This document shows positions 1 to 12,056 of a DNA stretch of 64,000 nt, in pieces; position 1 is the first letter of the stretch; each line of letters starts with the position of its first letter. The position numbers and the translations under genes are program-made. The stretch spans positions 57,073,381-57,137,380 of the forward strand of contig OZ020611.1 of NCBI GenBank assembly GCA_963971575.1, read 5' to 3'. A model generated the notes under the pieces. It saw only the letters and a program-made list of their open reading frames with translations. It searched no databases and was not told the origin of the DNA. This DNA is from Liopterus haemorrhoidalis. Its lineage: Eukaryota; Arthropoda; Insecta; Coleoptera; Dytiscidae.

Positions 1-234
1 AGCAACTTTTGTCCAAAATATTATTTTCTTTATACAATAATAAAAAAAAAAGTTATGCTGATTGTCTCAACACAATCTCGATCATGGACAATTGTCTTAA
101 TAACAATAACACAGAGTGAGATAGAATGCTACAAAATATCACATGTGTATACAGAAAACCGAAGGTAACCGAGGACTGCGTAGTCAGAACATAATCGCCT
201 GTTTCTCCGTAAGTAACCGAAGATTTAATGTTAA

Positions 235-380
235 CGCGGATATTGCGGATAAGCGGATATGAAATTATGTCCGCATCCGATCCGCATCCGCATGGTTTAA
301 ATGATAATTTATCCTCATCCGCAGAAAAGTTGCGGATATTCGCGGATAATCCGCGGATACCCGCGGATTTGCAGGGCTCT
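235..380. repeat. GCGGAT-rich repeat cluster
   Basis: Multiple direct and inverted copies of the hexamer gcggat/atccgc are packed here and the cluster ends in cagggctct. Such clusters often mark subterminal repeats of hAT-type elements, and cagggctct resembles a hAT terminus, but no second end or 8-bp duplication was found. Bases 1-234 hold nothing I recognise. Confidence 0.45.
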
Positions 381-437
381 AAGCATGGTACGTGATATTG
401 TGTAGAAGTGTCAATAATTGTTTCGAAAATCTATTGA

Positions 438-480
438 CTTGGTAAGATATAACAAACTAGATTTGTTATATCTTACCAAG
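438..480. repeat. Perfect 19-bp inverted repeat (hairpin)
   Basis: Arms at 438-456 and 462-480 are exact reverse complements and are separated by five bases (ctaga). The tetramer ctag is present in the loop and again directly after the second arm. A transcript would fold into a strong hairpin. No promoter or host gene can be tied to it. Confidence 0.7.
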
Positions 481-1278
481 CTAGAAAATAAGGCCCATAC
501 TGTTTGCAATAAATTTATAATTGTGTACTTTGCAGTATATAAATGTTGATTGTACTTTTTTTTTTTTATTTTAAAGTAATTTTTAGTACCAAGAATATTT
601 ATTATTTACCTAAGAAGTAAGCAGCAATTTAGATTTGTTAGTAATTTGCTTATAGTAGTATAAGGTTTCAATCTTAAATGTTTCTAATCAAATTTGTGAA
701 TGTGTTCATATTAGGATTAAGAGCAAATCAAAAAGAAAAATTGTATAGCCGGTCAGAAAGCGCACAAATATTTTACAATTTACTGTTCTCCTCAGAATGG
801 TTGGCAGTAATAACTTAAACTTAGAAATAGATACGTGGTTGTTAAATAAAAACATTTTGTTGTGTTTTAGAAAATCTTTTATTGATGTACTGACTACAGT
901 TTCGGCTCTGGCCTTTGTCAAAGTTCCAATGTCATCATCATTGCAACTTTCTTGTTCCTTAAGTCCATTTTTGTCTTTTATTAATTGTTTTCATTTAAAG
1001 TACAGAAATTTAGAATCATTGGAACATCACGTTCGCAAAAACTAAAAAATTCGAATTAATCCTACTGCAAGAAATTTTGGCGTGGACGGTTGTTACTCGT
1101 GTTGATTTTAAGATTTTTGCGAATATTTCACAATAGATAAATATTTCGAAAAAAATTATTTAACAAAAGTTGCTATAAAAGCAATAGCGAACAACTTTTC
1201 TTTGACTTGTTTTTAATACACATGATATTATCAACGTAATATAATACGTTATTGTCTTTTACAATAATAACTACTCAT
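481..1278. other. Non-coding, AT-rich
   Basis: Two short overlapping open frames lie on opposite strands near 706-1045, but neither shows a recognisable domain or convincing codon bias. I see no other structure. Confidence 0.6.
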
Positions 1279-1424
1279 TTTCTTTTTTTTTTTTAAACCA
1301 CAGAACTGGACTAAATGTCATAATTACACTGTGGCTCACAAACATCCATGCCCTGACCGGGATTCGAACCCGGGACCTTTGGCTCGTGAAGCAGGAGCAC
1401 TACCTCTACGCTACCAAGGCCGAC
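1279..1424 (-). mobile_element. tRNA-derived SINE
   Basis: Read on the minus strand, bases 1421-1349 fold like a tRNA. The acceptor arms gccttg/cagggc pair, an A-box-like stretch (tagcgtagaggtagtgctc) follows, and a B box (ggttcgaatcc) lies at about 1361-1371. About 50 bases of unrelated tail follow and the unit ends in an A-rich run at 1282-1296 (T-run on plus). A tRNA-like head, a tail and poly-A are the hallmarks of a Pol III SINE. No clear target-site duplication was found. Confidence 0.75.
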
Positions 1425-2165
1425 TCTGCTGCTAGAATGTATTTTATACAAGTACTTTGTGATGGTGGTAGGTTCTGTGGTGGCCACAGCAGATTTTTTT
1501 TTCTTAATTTTATTCTTAAGCCTTTATTAATAGAATAACAAATGCAAACTGTTTTTTTATTTTTATGAACATTTTCAAGATTTATCTTTTTTTTGCTCGT
1601 TTTATTAAAATTAATCTTTAAAATAATTTATCTGATAATTCAATATAGCAGTTGAATGTACCCATAATTATATCGACTTAAAAAATTACATTGCATTAAA
1701 AATAATAATAAGAGAAATCCTTACTAAGCTTCTAGTGTAAATTGTGTAATACCTACTTATCGGCCTACCTATACAATGTGGATTTTTTAAAAGAATAAAT
1801 ATACATTTATGAATTTTTACCTTCATGTCCAATTTTATATCCGTTTTATACCCAGTAGCGAACAAAATATTTGTATATTCACTAAATATTATAATAAATC
1901 TTAGAGTAGCTCATTTAAGGAGGTTATATTTTATTGTTATGATATAATTGTCAAACGCATCAGATAGTTGACAAATATGTTTGAGAAATATTAGAAAGTT
2001 TAACATAAATTTTTGAAAATATATTCAATAAAAATTAGCCTCCTTATTGCTGAGCTTATAGGTCACTGGATCTTGTACTACTGATGTATAATATATTGTT
2101 CAGAATTCACAGGACAGCGAAGTCAGTCAATATGTAATACAAAGTATTATGCTTACGACAACTGT
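1425..2165. other. Non-coding, AT-rich
   Basis: No gene or repeat recognised. The stretch ends at the target-site duplication of the following hAT-type element. Confidence 0.6.
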
Positions 2166-2486
2166 ACGCTATGCAGTGTTGCCAGATGTACGATTTAAAT
2201 CGTATTTGTACGATTATTTTTGCATGTGTACGATGTACGACTTCTTGGTATCAGATGTACGATTTTTTTGATGTTTTTATTGATGAAACATATTTATTTA
2301 TATATATTTTTAGTAAGTTAAATATTAATATTATATAATGCGATATATTGAATATTTTAGCCCTCGGATTTCAAATCGACGCGCTCTTAAATAGAATGGT
2401 TTATCTCGCTAAGATCGGGTATGCTCGGGCATATACGAATATTCAAAAAATATAAAAAAAATATAAAGCTCACTCCTCATTAGTTA

Positions 2487-2983
2487 TACCCTTTTCACAC
2501 TAGAACTTTAAGACGAGTGAACTTAAAGTTCACCGATGTTTAACATCGGTTTGCTTTCACACTTGATGTTTAAATCTCCGGTGCTGTCATCAGCTACAGT
2601 AATTTTGTCCTTAAGTTACCGTCAGGAAATTACCAGTTTTGAACTGTCTGCGCAGACGCACATTTTGAATTATTATAAACAAATATGGATATTTCATTTC
2701 ATTCTACAATAAAGACATTACAATAAAGAATATATTACACCTGTATTAACATGTAAGTCGATACATTTTATCTCAATTATTGTAACTCTGTATTTTATTA
2801 AACACATTATTAAAATAAATAATTTTATTATAACAATAAGTATAAACTTTTTATAACGTCGATATAATACAGTATTCTTGTTTTTGATAATACAAAATGT
2901 TGACAGCACATTGTTTTCACATTAGCGTTTAAAGACACATTCACTTTAACATCCGATCTTAAAGTTCTAGTGTGAAAAGGGTA
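2487..2983. mobile_element. Inner MITE with 26-bp terminal inverted repeats
   Basis: The arms taccctttt...tttaag (2487-2512) and cttaaa...aagggta (2958-2983) are near-perfect inverted repeats. The element is flanked by TA dinucleotides, which suggests a Tc1/mariner-type insertion. It lies inside hAT copy A, and the same element occupies the equivalent place in copy B (50116-50717). A 63-residue open frame inside has no recognisable domain. Confidence 0.75.
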
Positions 2984-2998
2984 TAAGAGTACTGTACT

Positions 2999-3221
2999 CA
3001 GTGGCGCACTCAGGGGGGCCCCCTCCCAGAAGAATGGAAATACCAAATTTTTTAATTAGCATTATGGATCTTAGGTAAATATATAGAAATGGATTTAAAA
3101 GTAGAGATGAGGACCTTTTTTCCTATTCATCACTTGTATTTTACAAGTGAGGACCTTTTTGTTTTTTTGTCATCGACGCGAGGAACTTCACTTTTTTTCT
3201 GTCTATCCCCCCCCCCTATAC
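2999..3221 (+). mobile_element. Truncated small hAT element nested in copy A
   Basis: This stretch starts cagtggcgca and is homologous, in reverse, to the complete 288-bp element at 49813-50100. The far end, with its inverted terminus and target duplication, is missing, so a deletion removed its end and adjoining DNA of the host element. Its start follows actgtact, the 8-bp target site that is duplicated around the complete copy. Confidence 0.8.
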
Positions 3222-3426
3222 ATTTTTTATCCTTTTATGCTAGTATGATTGGGCAATAGAAAAATATATACCTAATAATTTTTAAATTAATTACACAGCA
3301 AATTTTTTATACGATTATTTTTTAAAAAATACGATTATTTGTACTATTTTTTTCATGAAAATACGATCATTTTGAAGTGTTGGTACGATTTTTTCTTTTT
3401 CACCATCTGGCAACACTGACGCTATG

Positions 3427-4489
3427 TCCTGTCAAAAGAAACAACCGGAAGATTTCACTGCAAAAACAGAGTTTCAACTAATAAGCGTCAGGTTAAAATT
3501 TTTATTTTAACACCATGTCTAACGCCTTTATCCAAAGTGCTATTCTGTAAGAGCATTTATTATGGTAAGCGTTAATATCATACATATATAAACGCGAGGT
3601 GTTAAAATACCTTGTAAAGGGGCTATATTATTTCACGCTCATGCGTGTTGTTTGCAAGTGCTAGGCCAAAAAGTGTCAAATGCCAAAAAAATCTTAACCT
3701 AATATTTCAGTGTAAATTTAAATACTCACCGTGACGAAATTTATTTTAAAAATGGTGCAGATATGATTGGTCCTATGATACTCATTATAACTTATTTAGT
3801 CAATTTATATAGTACATTGTTTATCCCATTTTTTAATAAAATGTGAATTTATTTTATTTTTGTAAAGGTGTTTTGTAATATTAATTATTAAATAATTAAT
3901 TGATTTATTACGCTATTTCTAATGCGTATCCCTTGTGATGGTACAGTCACTTGTACCTCATTTAATTTTTTTATTTTTCATTTTTATCATTGGTTACGCA
4001 TTCCAAATATTAACTGAAACAGATTATCTTAAGTATGTTTCTTATACCTCTAGTTACCGCTAGTACCTACGACCAGATGTGCGGTATTTCAGGGGTCTCG
4101 GATTTCTCAAAAGGGATACACACAAAAACTATATAAGTAGGCGTCATAAAACGTTGACCAAAACTGTTGACATTTTACCTCTGTTCACTGATTGATATAT
4201 TGGTTATTTTTAAATATGTCTAGTGTTTAACTTAAAATTCTAAGAAACCATTTTTGTGAGGGTTATAACCCAAATGAGTCAAAATAGTCATTAATAGGTC
4301 TGTGTTGAAAGAAATTATTAACCATGTCTGGGATCTGGATTATGTACAGGTTTTTATGAAAATTGGAGAGAGAGAGAAGACAAGTTCTTTGTCTAGATTT
4401 GAGGTATATAATCTGGAAGTTTGGGAACAGAAGAAGGCAGTTGGTTTTAGATACTAACTGCGGGTAGGTAAAATCTTGACTTCTTTCGC
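3427..4489. other. Non-coding, AT-rich
   Basis: No gene, RNA or repeat recognised. A 91-residue minus-strand open frame at 4263-4538 runs into the tandem array and has no recognisable domain. Confidence 0.55.
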
Positions 4490-7400
4490 GTAACCCGTTA
4501 ACCCAAGTAATTTCTCTGTGGATTCGAGGTTGGAACATCGCTCGCTGGATTAGCGACGCCTGTTCTCAGACACTTTGGAATTATGGGGTGAGCGGCCCGT
4601 ATGTTTCGCGTATCCGCGACGCCCGTGTTTTACCCGTTAACTCAAGTAATTTCTCTGTGGATTCGAGGTTGGAACATCGCTCGCTGGATTAGCGACGCCT
4701 GTTCTCAGACACTTTGGAATTGTTGAGTGAGCGGCCCGTATGTTTCGCGTATCCGCGACGCCCGTGTTTAACCCGTTAACTCAAGTAATTTCTCTGTGGA
4801 TTCGAGGTTGGAACATCGCTCGCTGGATTAGCGACGCCTGTTCTCAGACACTTTGGAATTATTGGGTGAGCGGCCCGTATGTTTCGCGTATCCACGACGT
4901 CCGTGTTTAACCCGTTAACTCAAGTAATTTCTCTGTGGATTCGAGGTTGGAACATCGCTCGCTGGATTAGCGACGCCTGTTCTCAGACACTTTGGAATTA
5001 TTGGGTGAGCGGCCCGTATGTTTCGCGTATCCGCGACGCCCGTGTTTAACCCGTTAACTCAAGTAATTTCTCTGTGGATTCGAGGTTGGAACATCGCTCG
5101 CTGGATTAGCGACGCCTGTTCTCAGACACTTTGGAATTATTGGGTGAGCGGCCCGTATGTTTCGCGTATCCGCGACGCCCGTGTTTAACCCGTTAACTCA
5201 AGTAATTTCTCTGTGGATTCGAGGTTGGAACATCGCTCGCTGGATTAGCGACGCCTGTTCTCAGACACTTTGGAATTATTGGGTGAGCGGCCCGTATGTT
5301 TCGCGTATCCACGACGTCCGTGTTTAACCCGTTAACTCAAGTAATTTCTCTGTGGATTCGAGGTTGGAACATCGCTCGCTGGATTAGCGACGCCTGTTCT
5401 CAGACACTTTGGAATTATTGGGTGAGCGGCCCATATGTTTCGCGTATCCGCGACGCCCGTGTTTAACCCGTTAACTCAAGTAATTTCTCTGTGGATTCGA
5501 GGTTGGAACATCGCTCGCTGGATTAGCGACGCCTGTTCTCAGACACTTTGGAATTATTGGGTGAGCGGCCCGTATGTTTCGCGTATCCGCGACGCCCGTG
5601 TTTAACCCGTTAACTCAAGTAATTTCTCTGTGGATTCGAGGTTGGAACATCGCTCGCTGGATTAGCGACGCCTGTTCTCAGACACTTTGGAATTATTGGG
5701 TGAGCGGCCCGTATGTTTCGCGTATCCGCGACGCCCGTGTTTAACCCGTTAACTCAAGTAATTTCTCTGTGGATTCGAGGTTGGAACATCGCTCGCTGGA
5801 TTAGCGACGCCTGTTCTCAGACACTTTGGAATTATTGGGTGAGCGGCCCGTATGTTTCGCTTATCCGCGACGCCCGTGTTTAACCCGTTAACTCAAGTAA
5901 TTTCTCTGTGGATTCGAGGTTGGAACATCGCTCGCTGGATTAGCGACGCCTGTTCTCAGACACTTTGGAATTATTGGGTGAGCGGCCCGTATGTTTCGCG
6001 TATCCGCGACGCCCGTGTTTAACCCGTTAACTCAAGTAATTTCTCTGTGGATTCGAGGTTGGAACATCGCTCGCTGTATTAGCGACGCCTGTTCTCAGAC
6101 ACTTTGGAATTATTGGGTGAGCGGCCCGTATGTTTCGCGTATCCACGACGCCCACGTTAACCCGTTAACTCAAGTAATTTCTCTGTGGATTCGAGGTTGG
6201 AACATCGCTCGCTGGATTAGCGACGCCTGTTCTCAGACACTTTGGAATTATTGGGTGAGCGGCCCGTATGTTTCGCTTATCCACGACGTCCGTGTTTAAC
6301 CCGTTAACTCAAGTAATTTCTCTGTGGATTCGAGGTTGGAACATCGCTCGCTGGATTAGCGACGCCTGTTCTCAGACACTTTGGAATTATTGGGTGAGCG
6401 GCCCGTATGTTTCGCGTATCCGCGACGCCCGTGTTTTACCCGTTAACTCAAGTAATTTCTCTGTGGATTCGAGGTTGGAACATCGCTCGCTGGATTAGCG
6501 ACGCCTGTTCTCAGACACTTTGGAATTATTGGGTGAGCGGCCCGTATGTTTCGCGTATCCGCGACGCCCGTGTTTAACCCGTTAACTCAAGTAATTTCTC
6601 TGTGGATTCGAGGTTGGAACATCGCTCGCTGGATTAGCGACGCCTGTTCTCAGACACTTTGGAATTATTGGGTGAGCGGCCCGTATGTTTCGCGTATCCA
6701 CGACGTCCGTGTTTAACCCGTTAACTCAAGTAATTTCTCTGTGGATTCGAGGTTGGAACATCGCTCGCTGGATTAGCGACGCCTGTTCTCAGACACTTTG
6801 GAATTATTGGGTGAGCGGCCCGTATGTTTCGCGTATCCGCGACGCCCGTGTTTAACCCGTTAACTCAAGTAATTTCTCTGTGGATTCGAGGTTGGAACAT
6901 CGCTCGCTGGATTAGCGACGCCTGTTCTCAGACACTTTGGAATTATTGGGTGAGCGGCCCGTATGTTTCGCGTATCCGCGACGCCCGTGTTTAACCCGTT
7001 AACTCAAGTAATTTCTCTGTGGATTCGAGGTTGGAACATCGCTCGCTGGATTAGCGACGCCTGTTCTCAGACACTTTGGAATTATTGGGTGAGCGGCCCG
7101 TATATTTCGCGTATCCGCGACGCCCGTGTTTAACCCGTTAACTCAAGTAATTTCTCTGTGGATTCGAGGTTGGAACATCGCTCGCTGGATTAGCGACGCC
7201 TGTTCTCAGACACTTTGGAATTATTGGGTGAGCGGCCCGTATGTTTCGCGTATCCGCGACGCCCGTGTTTAACCCGTTAACTCAAGTAATTTCTCTGTGG
7301 ATTCGAGGTTGGAACATCGCTCGCTGGATTAGCGACGCCTGTTCTCAGACACTTTGGAATTATTGGGTGAGCGGCCCGTATGTTTCGCGTATCCGCGACG

Positions 7401-8061
7401 CCCGTGTTTAACCCGTTAACTCAAGTAATTTCTCTGTGGATTCGAGGTTGGAACATCGCTCGCTGGATTAGCGACGCCTGTTCTCAGACACTTTGGAATT
7501 ATTGGGTGAGCGGCCCGTATGTTTCGCGTATCCGCGACGCCCGTGTTTAACCCGTTAACTCAAGTAATTTCTCTGTGGATTCGAGGTTGGAACATCGCTC
7601 GCTGTATTAGCGACGCCTGTTCTCAGACACTTTGGAATTATTGGGTGAGCGGCCCGTATGTTTCGCGTATCCGCGACGCCCGTGTTTAACCCGTTAACTC
7701 AAGTAATTTCTCTGTGGATTCGAGGTTGGAACATCGCTCGCTGTATTAGCGACGCCTGTTCTCAGACACTTTGGAATTATTGGGTGAGCGGCCCGTATGT
7801 TTCGCGTATCCGCGACGCCCGTGTTTAACCCGTTAACTCAAGTAATTTCTCTGTGGATTCGAGGTTGGAACATCGCTCGCTGTATTAGCGACGCCTGTTC
7901 TCAGACACTTTGGAATTATTGGGTGAGCGGCCCGTATGTTTCGCGTATCCGCGACGCCCGTGTTTAACCCGTTAGCTCAAGTAATTTCTCTGTGGATTCG
8001 AGGTTGGAACATCGCTCGCTGGACAGCGACGCCTGTTCTCAGACACTTTGGAATTATTGGG
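4490..8061. repeat. 139-bp tandem repeat array, about 25.7 units
   Basis: The landmark cccgtta recurs every 139 bases from 4494 to 7968, with one 138-base unit near 6139-6278. Units are mostly over 97 percent identical. They differ at a few diagnostic sites: ccgcgacgccc versus ccacgacgtcc, gtttaaccc versus gttttaccc, and ctggattag versus ctgtattag. Variants occur in ordered blocks. Because 139 is not a multiple of three, the open frames inside are by-products. The unit contains the partial palindrome cgctcgctggattagcgacg. It is a satellite or minisatellite of unknown affiliation. Confidence 0.95.
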
Positions 8062-8779
8062 TTTATCCGGGGCCCTGCGCCTCACAACCGTAGGAGCCCG
8101 CGACGCTTGACCGGTTCTCTACGATTCACAACCGTAGAAACCGGTACATACACCGAAGGGTTGACAGACCCAACAAATCTGTATTTGCGGGTAGCAGACC
8201 CGTCCGTCGAAACAACACCGAATACACCGTCATGCACAGAAAGCAGCGGTTAGGTGATCAAACTATATCTACACGAGTAATAAACCCGTGTTGGATAAAA
8301 CAGCCACTCATTATTGATTGCAAATAATTAAGTATAAGATCCTAGTCAACGCTAGTGATCTTAACAATGATATGACATGATATGGACCGCATGCTTAGCT
8401 TGGAAGTGTAGATTTGATAGTAATATTTGAGTAGAAACTTACGTTATCACTATAAATGTGTTAATCTGAATTTACCTTACAGCCATCACAATCAGACGCA
8501 TTAATAAACATGTTTGTACTATTTCTGAATGACTAGACCTTTAATAAACTATTTGATTTGAATGTGTCCCGGCGTTTCTTTGTAGACATAGCTTCCCGCT
8601 CCAAGATCGAACTGACTTAATAATCCTAAAAAACACAACGTAGGGCAAAACGAGTAAAATGGCCAGTACATAAATTCCCCAACCGTCACACCCTTCTTGT
8701 AACTAGTTACCATCAAACAACTGCCTAAAAGAAAACATTTTTAATAGTTAGAAATTTAAAACATAAACTAATTGTTACA
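8062..8779. other. Array flank, GC-richer, no gene recognised
   Basis: The first 200 bases are noticeably GC-richer than their surroundings. They contain two copies of tcacaaccgtag and a self-complementary stretch (accggtt...aaccggt). The rest is AT-rich with several AATAAA-like signals. It could be the 3' part of the element that carries the 139-bp array, but no protein similarity is visible. Confidence 0.45.
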
Positions 8780-9060
8780 ACCTGGATTATATGGAATAGC
8801 ATCGTTGTGATCTTCATTATCATTGTCATCAATTATTTCTTTAAATAATACACCTTTAAAATGTATTGCGATATTGTGAATCACGGCAGAGGCATAAGTG
8901 AATTTTGTAACTTTCAGAGGAATATAATTTTAAGTACTGTGTCTCAACAAAAACCAAAATGCTCTACAATACTCCAATTACTTCCTTTCTATAAAATTTC
9001 TTTAACTTGCGTCTGGTAACTCATAAAGCTTACTTGTATCACAAAGATGATGAAGGACCA
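8780..9060 (-). pseudogene. PIF/Harbinger transposase relic
   Basis: The minus strand, in broken frames, reads a C-terminal Harbinger-type stretch: lysine-phenylalanine-threonine-tyrosine-alanine, then VIHNIAIHF, then an acidic tail. This is the pattern that closes HARBI1-like transposases (a conserved cysteine/alanine-rich helix followed by leucine/isoleucine-histidine-asparagine). Upstream codons suggest the preceding helix, in another frame with stops. It is a short dead fragment. The call rests on motif recognition only. Confidence 0.5.
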
Positions 9061-10330
9061 TTCTTAGCTCTACTCTAAAGAATTCAGTTTAAAGAGTAAT
9101 ATAAAGTTTGAATTTTGTCTCATAATAATTTATTTCATCATAATATGTCTCATAATATTCTTACTATCTTGTGTTTTATTCAATTTATTTTAATAACATA
9201 ACATTTACTAAAATAGGATCAGCCATTTTTACTAAATACAAGCATTAGCTTTTATAGCCACTGTTTTAGTAGGCGCTTATTGTAGAACGTTAACTGGCTA
9301 TTTTAACGCCGCCCTATTAAAATTTTAACACAAATTTGATTAACGCATAGCATTTACGTTTAAAATGGTGTTCAAAAAATTATTGTCAATTTTTGACGTT
9401 AAGGTTTCAACATCTTTCTTGGCGAATAGACCCGCATAGGTCTTAAATAAAATAAAATTTATGGATATTGTTATATCGCAATTTCTTCGTTCGTATTTTG
9501 GTGAAAATGAAGGTTGTTTCCGATAAATGTATTCCAATGTTTTAATTGTGATAATTTGTAATGTGCGTACAATATATATGTATTATGATAAATGTTAAAT
9601 GTTGTTTGTGTGTATTATTTATTTACCCAACATTACTGTGTTTATAAAAAGTTGTCTATCGGCGATGAGTCATTCCCGACTTGTCGACAGAAGCATGATG
9701 CGAAATCGCGTTGAAAATTTCGGTAAGTAACAATGTTTTAACTAGAATATTTACGTATTGTATGGATCCAGTACTTCTCGAAATTTTGAGTTTAAGGACC
9801 AACTTTTTTCATTCAAATCTTTCGCGGATCAGCATTTATCTGAAATTAAATAAAAATAATTTTCAAAAGAAGAGAAATATTTTCGATTATTTTTAGACTG
9901 AATTAGTAGGAAAAAGACAAAAATTATACAAAAACTTATTTTATAAGGGTTGGATTAACGATAATTTTCTGTATTTATTATTATTATTATTTTTTAATGT
10001 AGGCTGTTATAGATCATGTAGTATCAAGCAATTTTTACATTAAATGTATACCCTGTCCAATGGTGTGTTTGTAAATAGTTAATAACAGGCTTGTTGAAAA
10101 AATAAATAAGTAAATAAATAAATAAATTTAAAAAAAAGAGAGATACCGGTCAATACAACTGGTTGTTCCATAATAAATGCGTTCGCAAATGCACAGTCAA
10201 TATTTGACGTACATCGAATCAATATTGCAATAATAATATAACTCTTTATTTGCACAAAGTATACATACATATATATAGATAAACATAATGAAAATAAGTA
10301 TAAAAACAAACAAGAGTAAATCACTCCCCT
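9061..10330. other. Non-coding, AT-rich, with (AAAT)n
   Basis: A simple (aaat)n run is at about 10101-10128. Open frames at 9340-9537, 9711-9896 and 10079-10324 are AT-rich and show no domain. The right part may be the 3' untranslated tail of the minus-strand LINE relic that follows. Confidence 0.5.
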
Positions 10331-10570
10331 AAATGGTTTAATATTTGGGGAGTGTATGTTATTTTATTTTATTATGATCGGAGCACAGACAGGACTGACC
10401 TAGTAAAGTGCACACATTTACAATGTACAGTGTTTACAAGTTACAATATTATTACAAAATTATATTTACTTTTTTACTAGATTAAATAGAAGAAGATTGG
10501 GGATCACTTATAGTATGCAATTTATTAATACATAATTGCCAGAATTTTTGTTTGGAACAATTGTAAATGT

Positions 10571-11229
10571 CTATATGAGAAAAAAAAAGAGATTATACGT
10601 AGTGGAAAGTCTAATGATGGGCGAGTTAGTGAATGAATTTGAGTTTGAAATTGTTTGCTGGAATAGGTTAGTACTTCTGGTATTGTATGTAGGGATTCGA
10701 AACTCGATAAGATGTACAAGTTCGCTAGAAGAAGTTATGTTATTAACTATTCGGTAAAGCATCAACATGTCAGACAAAATACGACGTTTTTGAAGCGGTA
10801 GAATATTTATTCCGAGACAGGAGTCGTAGTAGTTATCGTATTGGACGTTACTTTTAAAGCAGAAATCCTTTATGGTTTTTTTCTGAATTTTTTCAATTTT
10901 GAAAATGTATTTGTCATACGAACTATTCCAGACAACGGATGAATAGTTTAAGATACTAGAGATGTACGCATAGTAAAGATTTTTCAAAGCGTTTATAGAA
11001 TTAAAACTTTTAGTAGTGCGAATTATAAAACCTAATATTTTAAGGGCTTTGCTGCATATATATTCGACATGTAGTTCATAAGAAAGTTTTGAATCTAAAA
11101 ACACTCCTAGATCTTTAATTACTGATGATCATTTCAAAGCACAACCGTCAAAATTATATTGAAAGGAATGTACGTTTTTGTTTCTCGTAAATGATATTAT
11201 TTGACATTTATCGAGGTTATTACATATCT
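10571..11229 (-). pseudogene. LINE relic: 3' part of reverse transcriptase ORF
   Basis: The minus strand encodes the thumb and C-terminal region of a jockey/CR1-group reverse transcriptase. It includes KDLGVFLDSKLSY, a helical segment with SKALKILGFI and LNYSSVVW. One in-frame stop lies near 11143. The catalytic core with the F/YADD box is missing: at about 11229 the frame passes directly from the fingers (FFRGRSV, beyond the MITE) to the post-catalytic LDKCQIISF segment, so an internal deletion removed the palm. It belongs to the same element as the RT piece at 11694-11985 and the endonuclease piece at 12057-12374. Confidence 0.75.
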
Positions 11230-11297
11230 GATTAGACAGATCTGCCGCGAAAAAAAAACATGTTGTTCAGGAATTATATGTTTTATAGTTTCAAATA

Positions 11298-11693
11298 CAG
11301 TAGTACCTCGGGTTACGAACGTCTCTGGTTACGAACGTCTCTGGTTACGTATGTTTCAGGTTACGAACCGAGATTCGTCAAAATTTTTGTCTCGACTTAC
11401 GAACAAATTTCGGGTTACGTACGATCAACATCGTACGATCGATAACATTATAGATTGGTATTATAAAATAATATTGGTCCACATTGGTTGTATTTTTATT
11501 ATTATAAATCAATATTGCGAATATTTATATATATAATTTTATAAATATAAAGTAATATTTTTGGCGCTCTGGAACGAATTAATTGAATTTACATTACGTA
11601 TTCTTTATGGGGAAATTCGTTTCGACTTAGGAATGTTTCGGGTTACGAGCTAATTTCCGGAACGAATTAAATTCGTAACCCGAGGTACCACTG
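11298..11693. mobile_element. pogo/Tigger-like MITE
   Basis: The 396-bp element starts cagtagtacctcgggttacg and ends with the inverted form cgtaacccgaggtaccactg. It is flanked by TA on both sides (11296-11297 and 11694-11695). Internal tandem copies of the motif ggttacgaacgtctctg extend the left end. The terminus type and TA duplication fit pogo/Tigger-class Tc1-mariner MITEs. It is inserted in the LINE relic, between the conserved fingers motifs of the reverse transcriptase. Confidence 0.85.
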
Positions 11694-11985
11694 TAATTGT
11701 CTACAGACTAAAGATTCAAATATTTTCCCAAGGATGCATAGTTTGGAGATGGATCGATGGTTTTTTCTTTTTTTTTTTACCTTTATCGCCAGATTTAAAA
11801 ATAGGAACTATAAGAGCCTTCTTCCATATATCTGGATATATATTTTCTTGAAGAGATTTGTTGAATAAGGGTTCGACTAAATTACTAGCAAAAGTTTTAA
11901 AAAATAACGGTTAAACATCGATGTTTTGCCTTCGATGTACAACCTTAATCTGAGCGATCCTCCTTCTTTGTTTTTGTTGGTAAAT
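11694..11985 (-). pseudogene. LINE relic: RT fingers region
   Basis: The minus strand reads a typical non-LTR RT entry region: WKKALIVPIFKSGDK, then, after a frameshift in an A/T run near 11770, the isoleucine-serine...leucine-glycine-lysine-isoleucine-phenylalanine-glutamate box. It continues across the MITE into the glutamine-histidine...FFRGRSV box at about 11230-11290. It is degenerate and not expressed. Confidence 0.7.
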
Positions 11986-12056
11986 AAAAATTATCTTTGA
12001 AAGTCCAGATTATTCATGGAAAATTAGTCACCAACTATAGCAAATAATTCTTGCTT

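Larger units (their letters stand above)
2174..3418 (+). mobile_element. Non-autonomous hAT-type element, copy A
   Basis: The element begins cagtgttgccagatg and ends with the matching inverted form catctggcaacactg. It is bounded by an exact 8-bp duplication, acgctatg, at 2166-2173 and 3419-3426. An 8-bp duplication with CAGTG-type ends is diagnostic of the hAT superfamily. Subterminal regions are rich in the motif tacgat/atcgta, which is typical of transposase-binding repeats. There is no transposase. A second copy lies inverted at 49310-51018. Copy A is 1,245 bp and copy B 1,709 bp, because A has lost part of a smaller element nested inside it. Confidence 0.92.

Noticed and set aside
706..1045. 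Two opposite-strand short frames
   Set aside because: They overlap each other, lack domains and have no promoter or homologous context.
1349..1421. Functional tRNA gene
   Set aside because: Acceptor pairing needs wobble, the anticodon arm is poor, and a SINE-like tail and poly-A follow.
2718..2909. 63-residue frame also found at 50295-50510
   Set aside because: Similarity comes from the duplicated hAT/MITE DNA; the frame is AT-driven, hydrophobic and without domains.
4263..4538. 91-residue minus-strand frame at the array border
   Set aside because: Start lies within the first satellite unit and no domain is visible.
4490..8061. Array as a CRISPR locus
   Set aside because: Whole units are near identical with no unique spacers, and the unit is far too long.
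5991..8253. Open frames of 76-105 residues in the tandem array
   Set aside because: They repeat the same translated satellite unit; the 139-base period shifts frame every unit and stops follow. No protein selection is visible.
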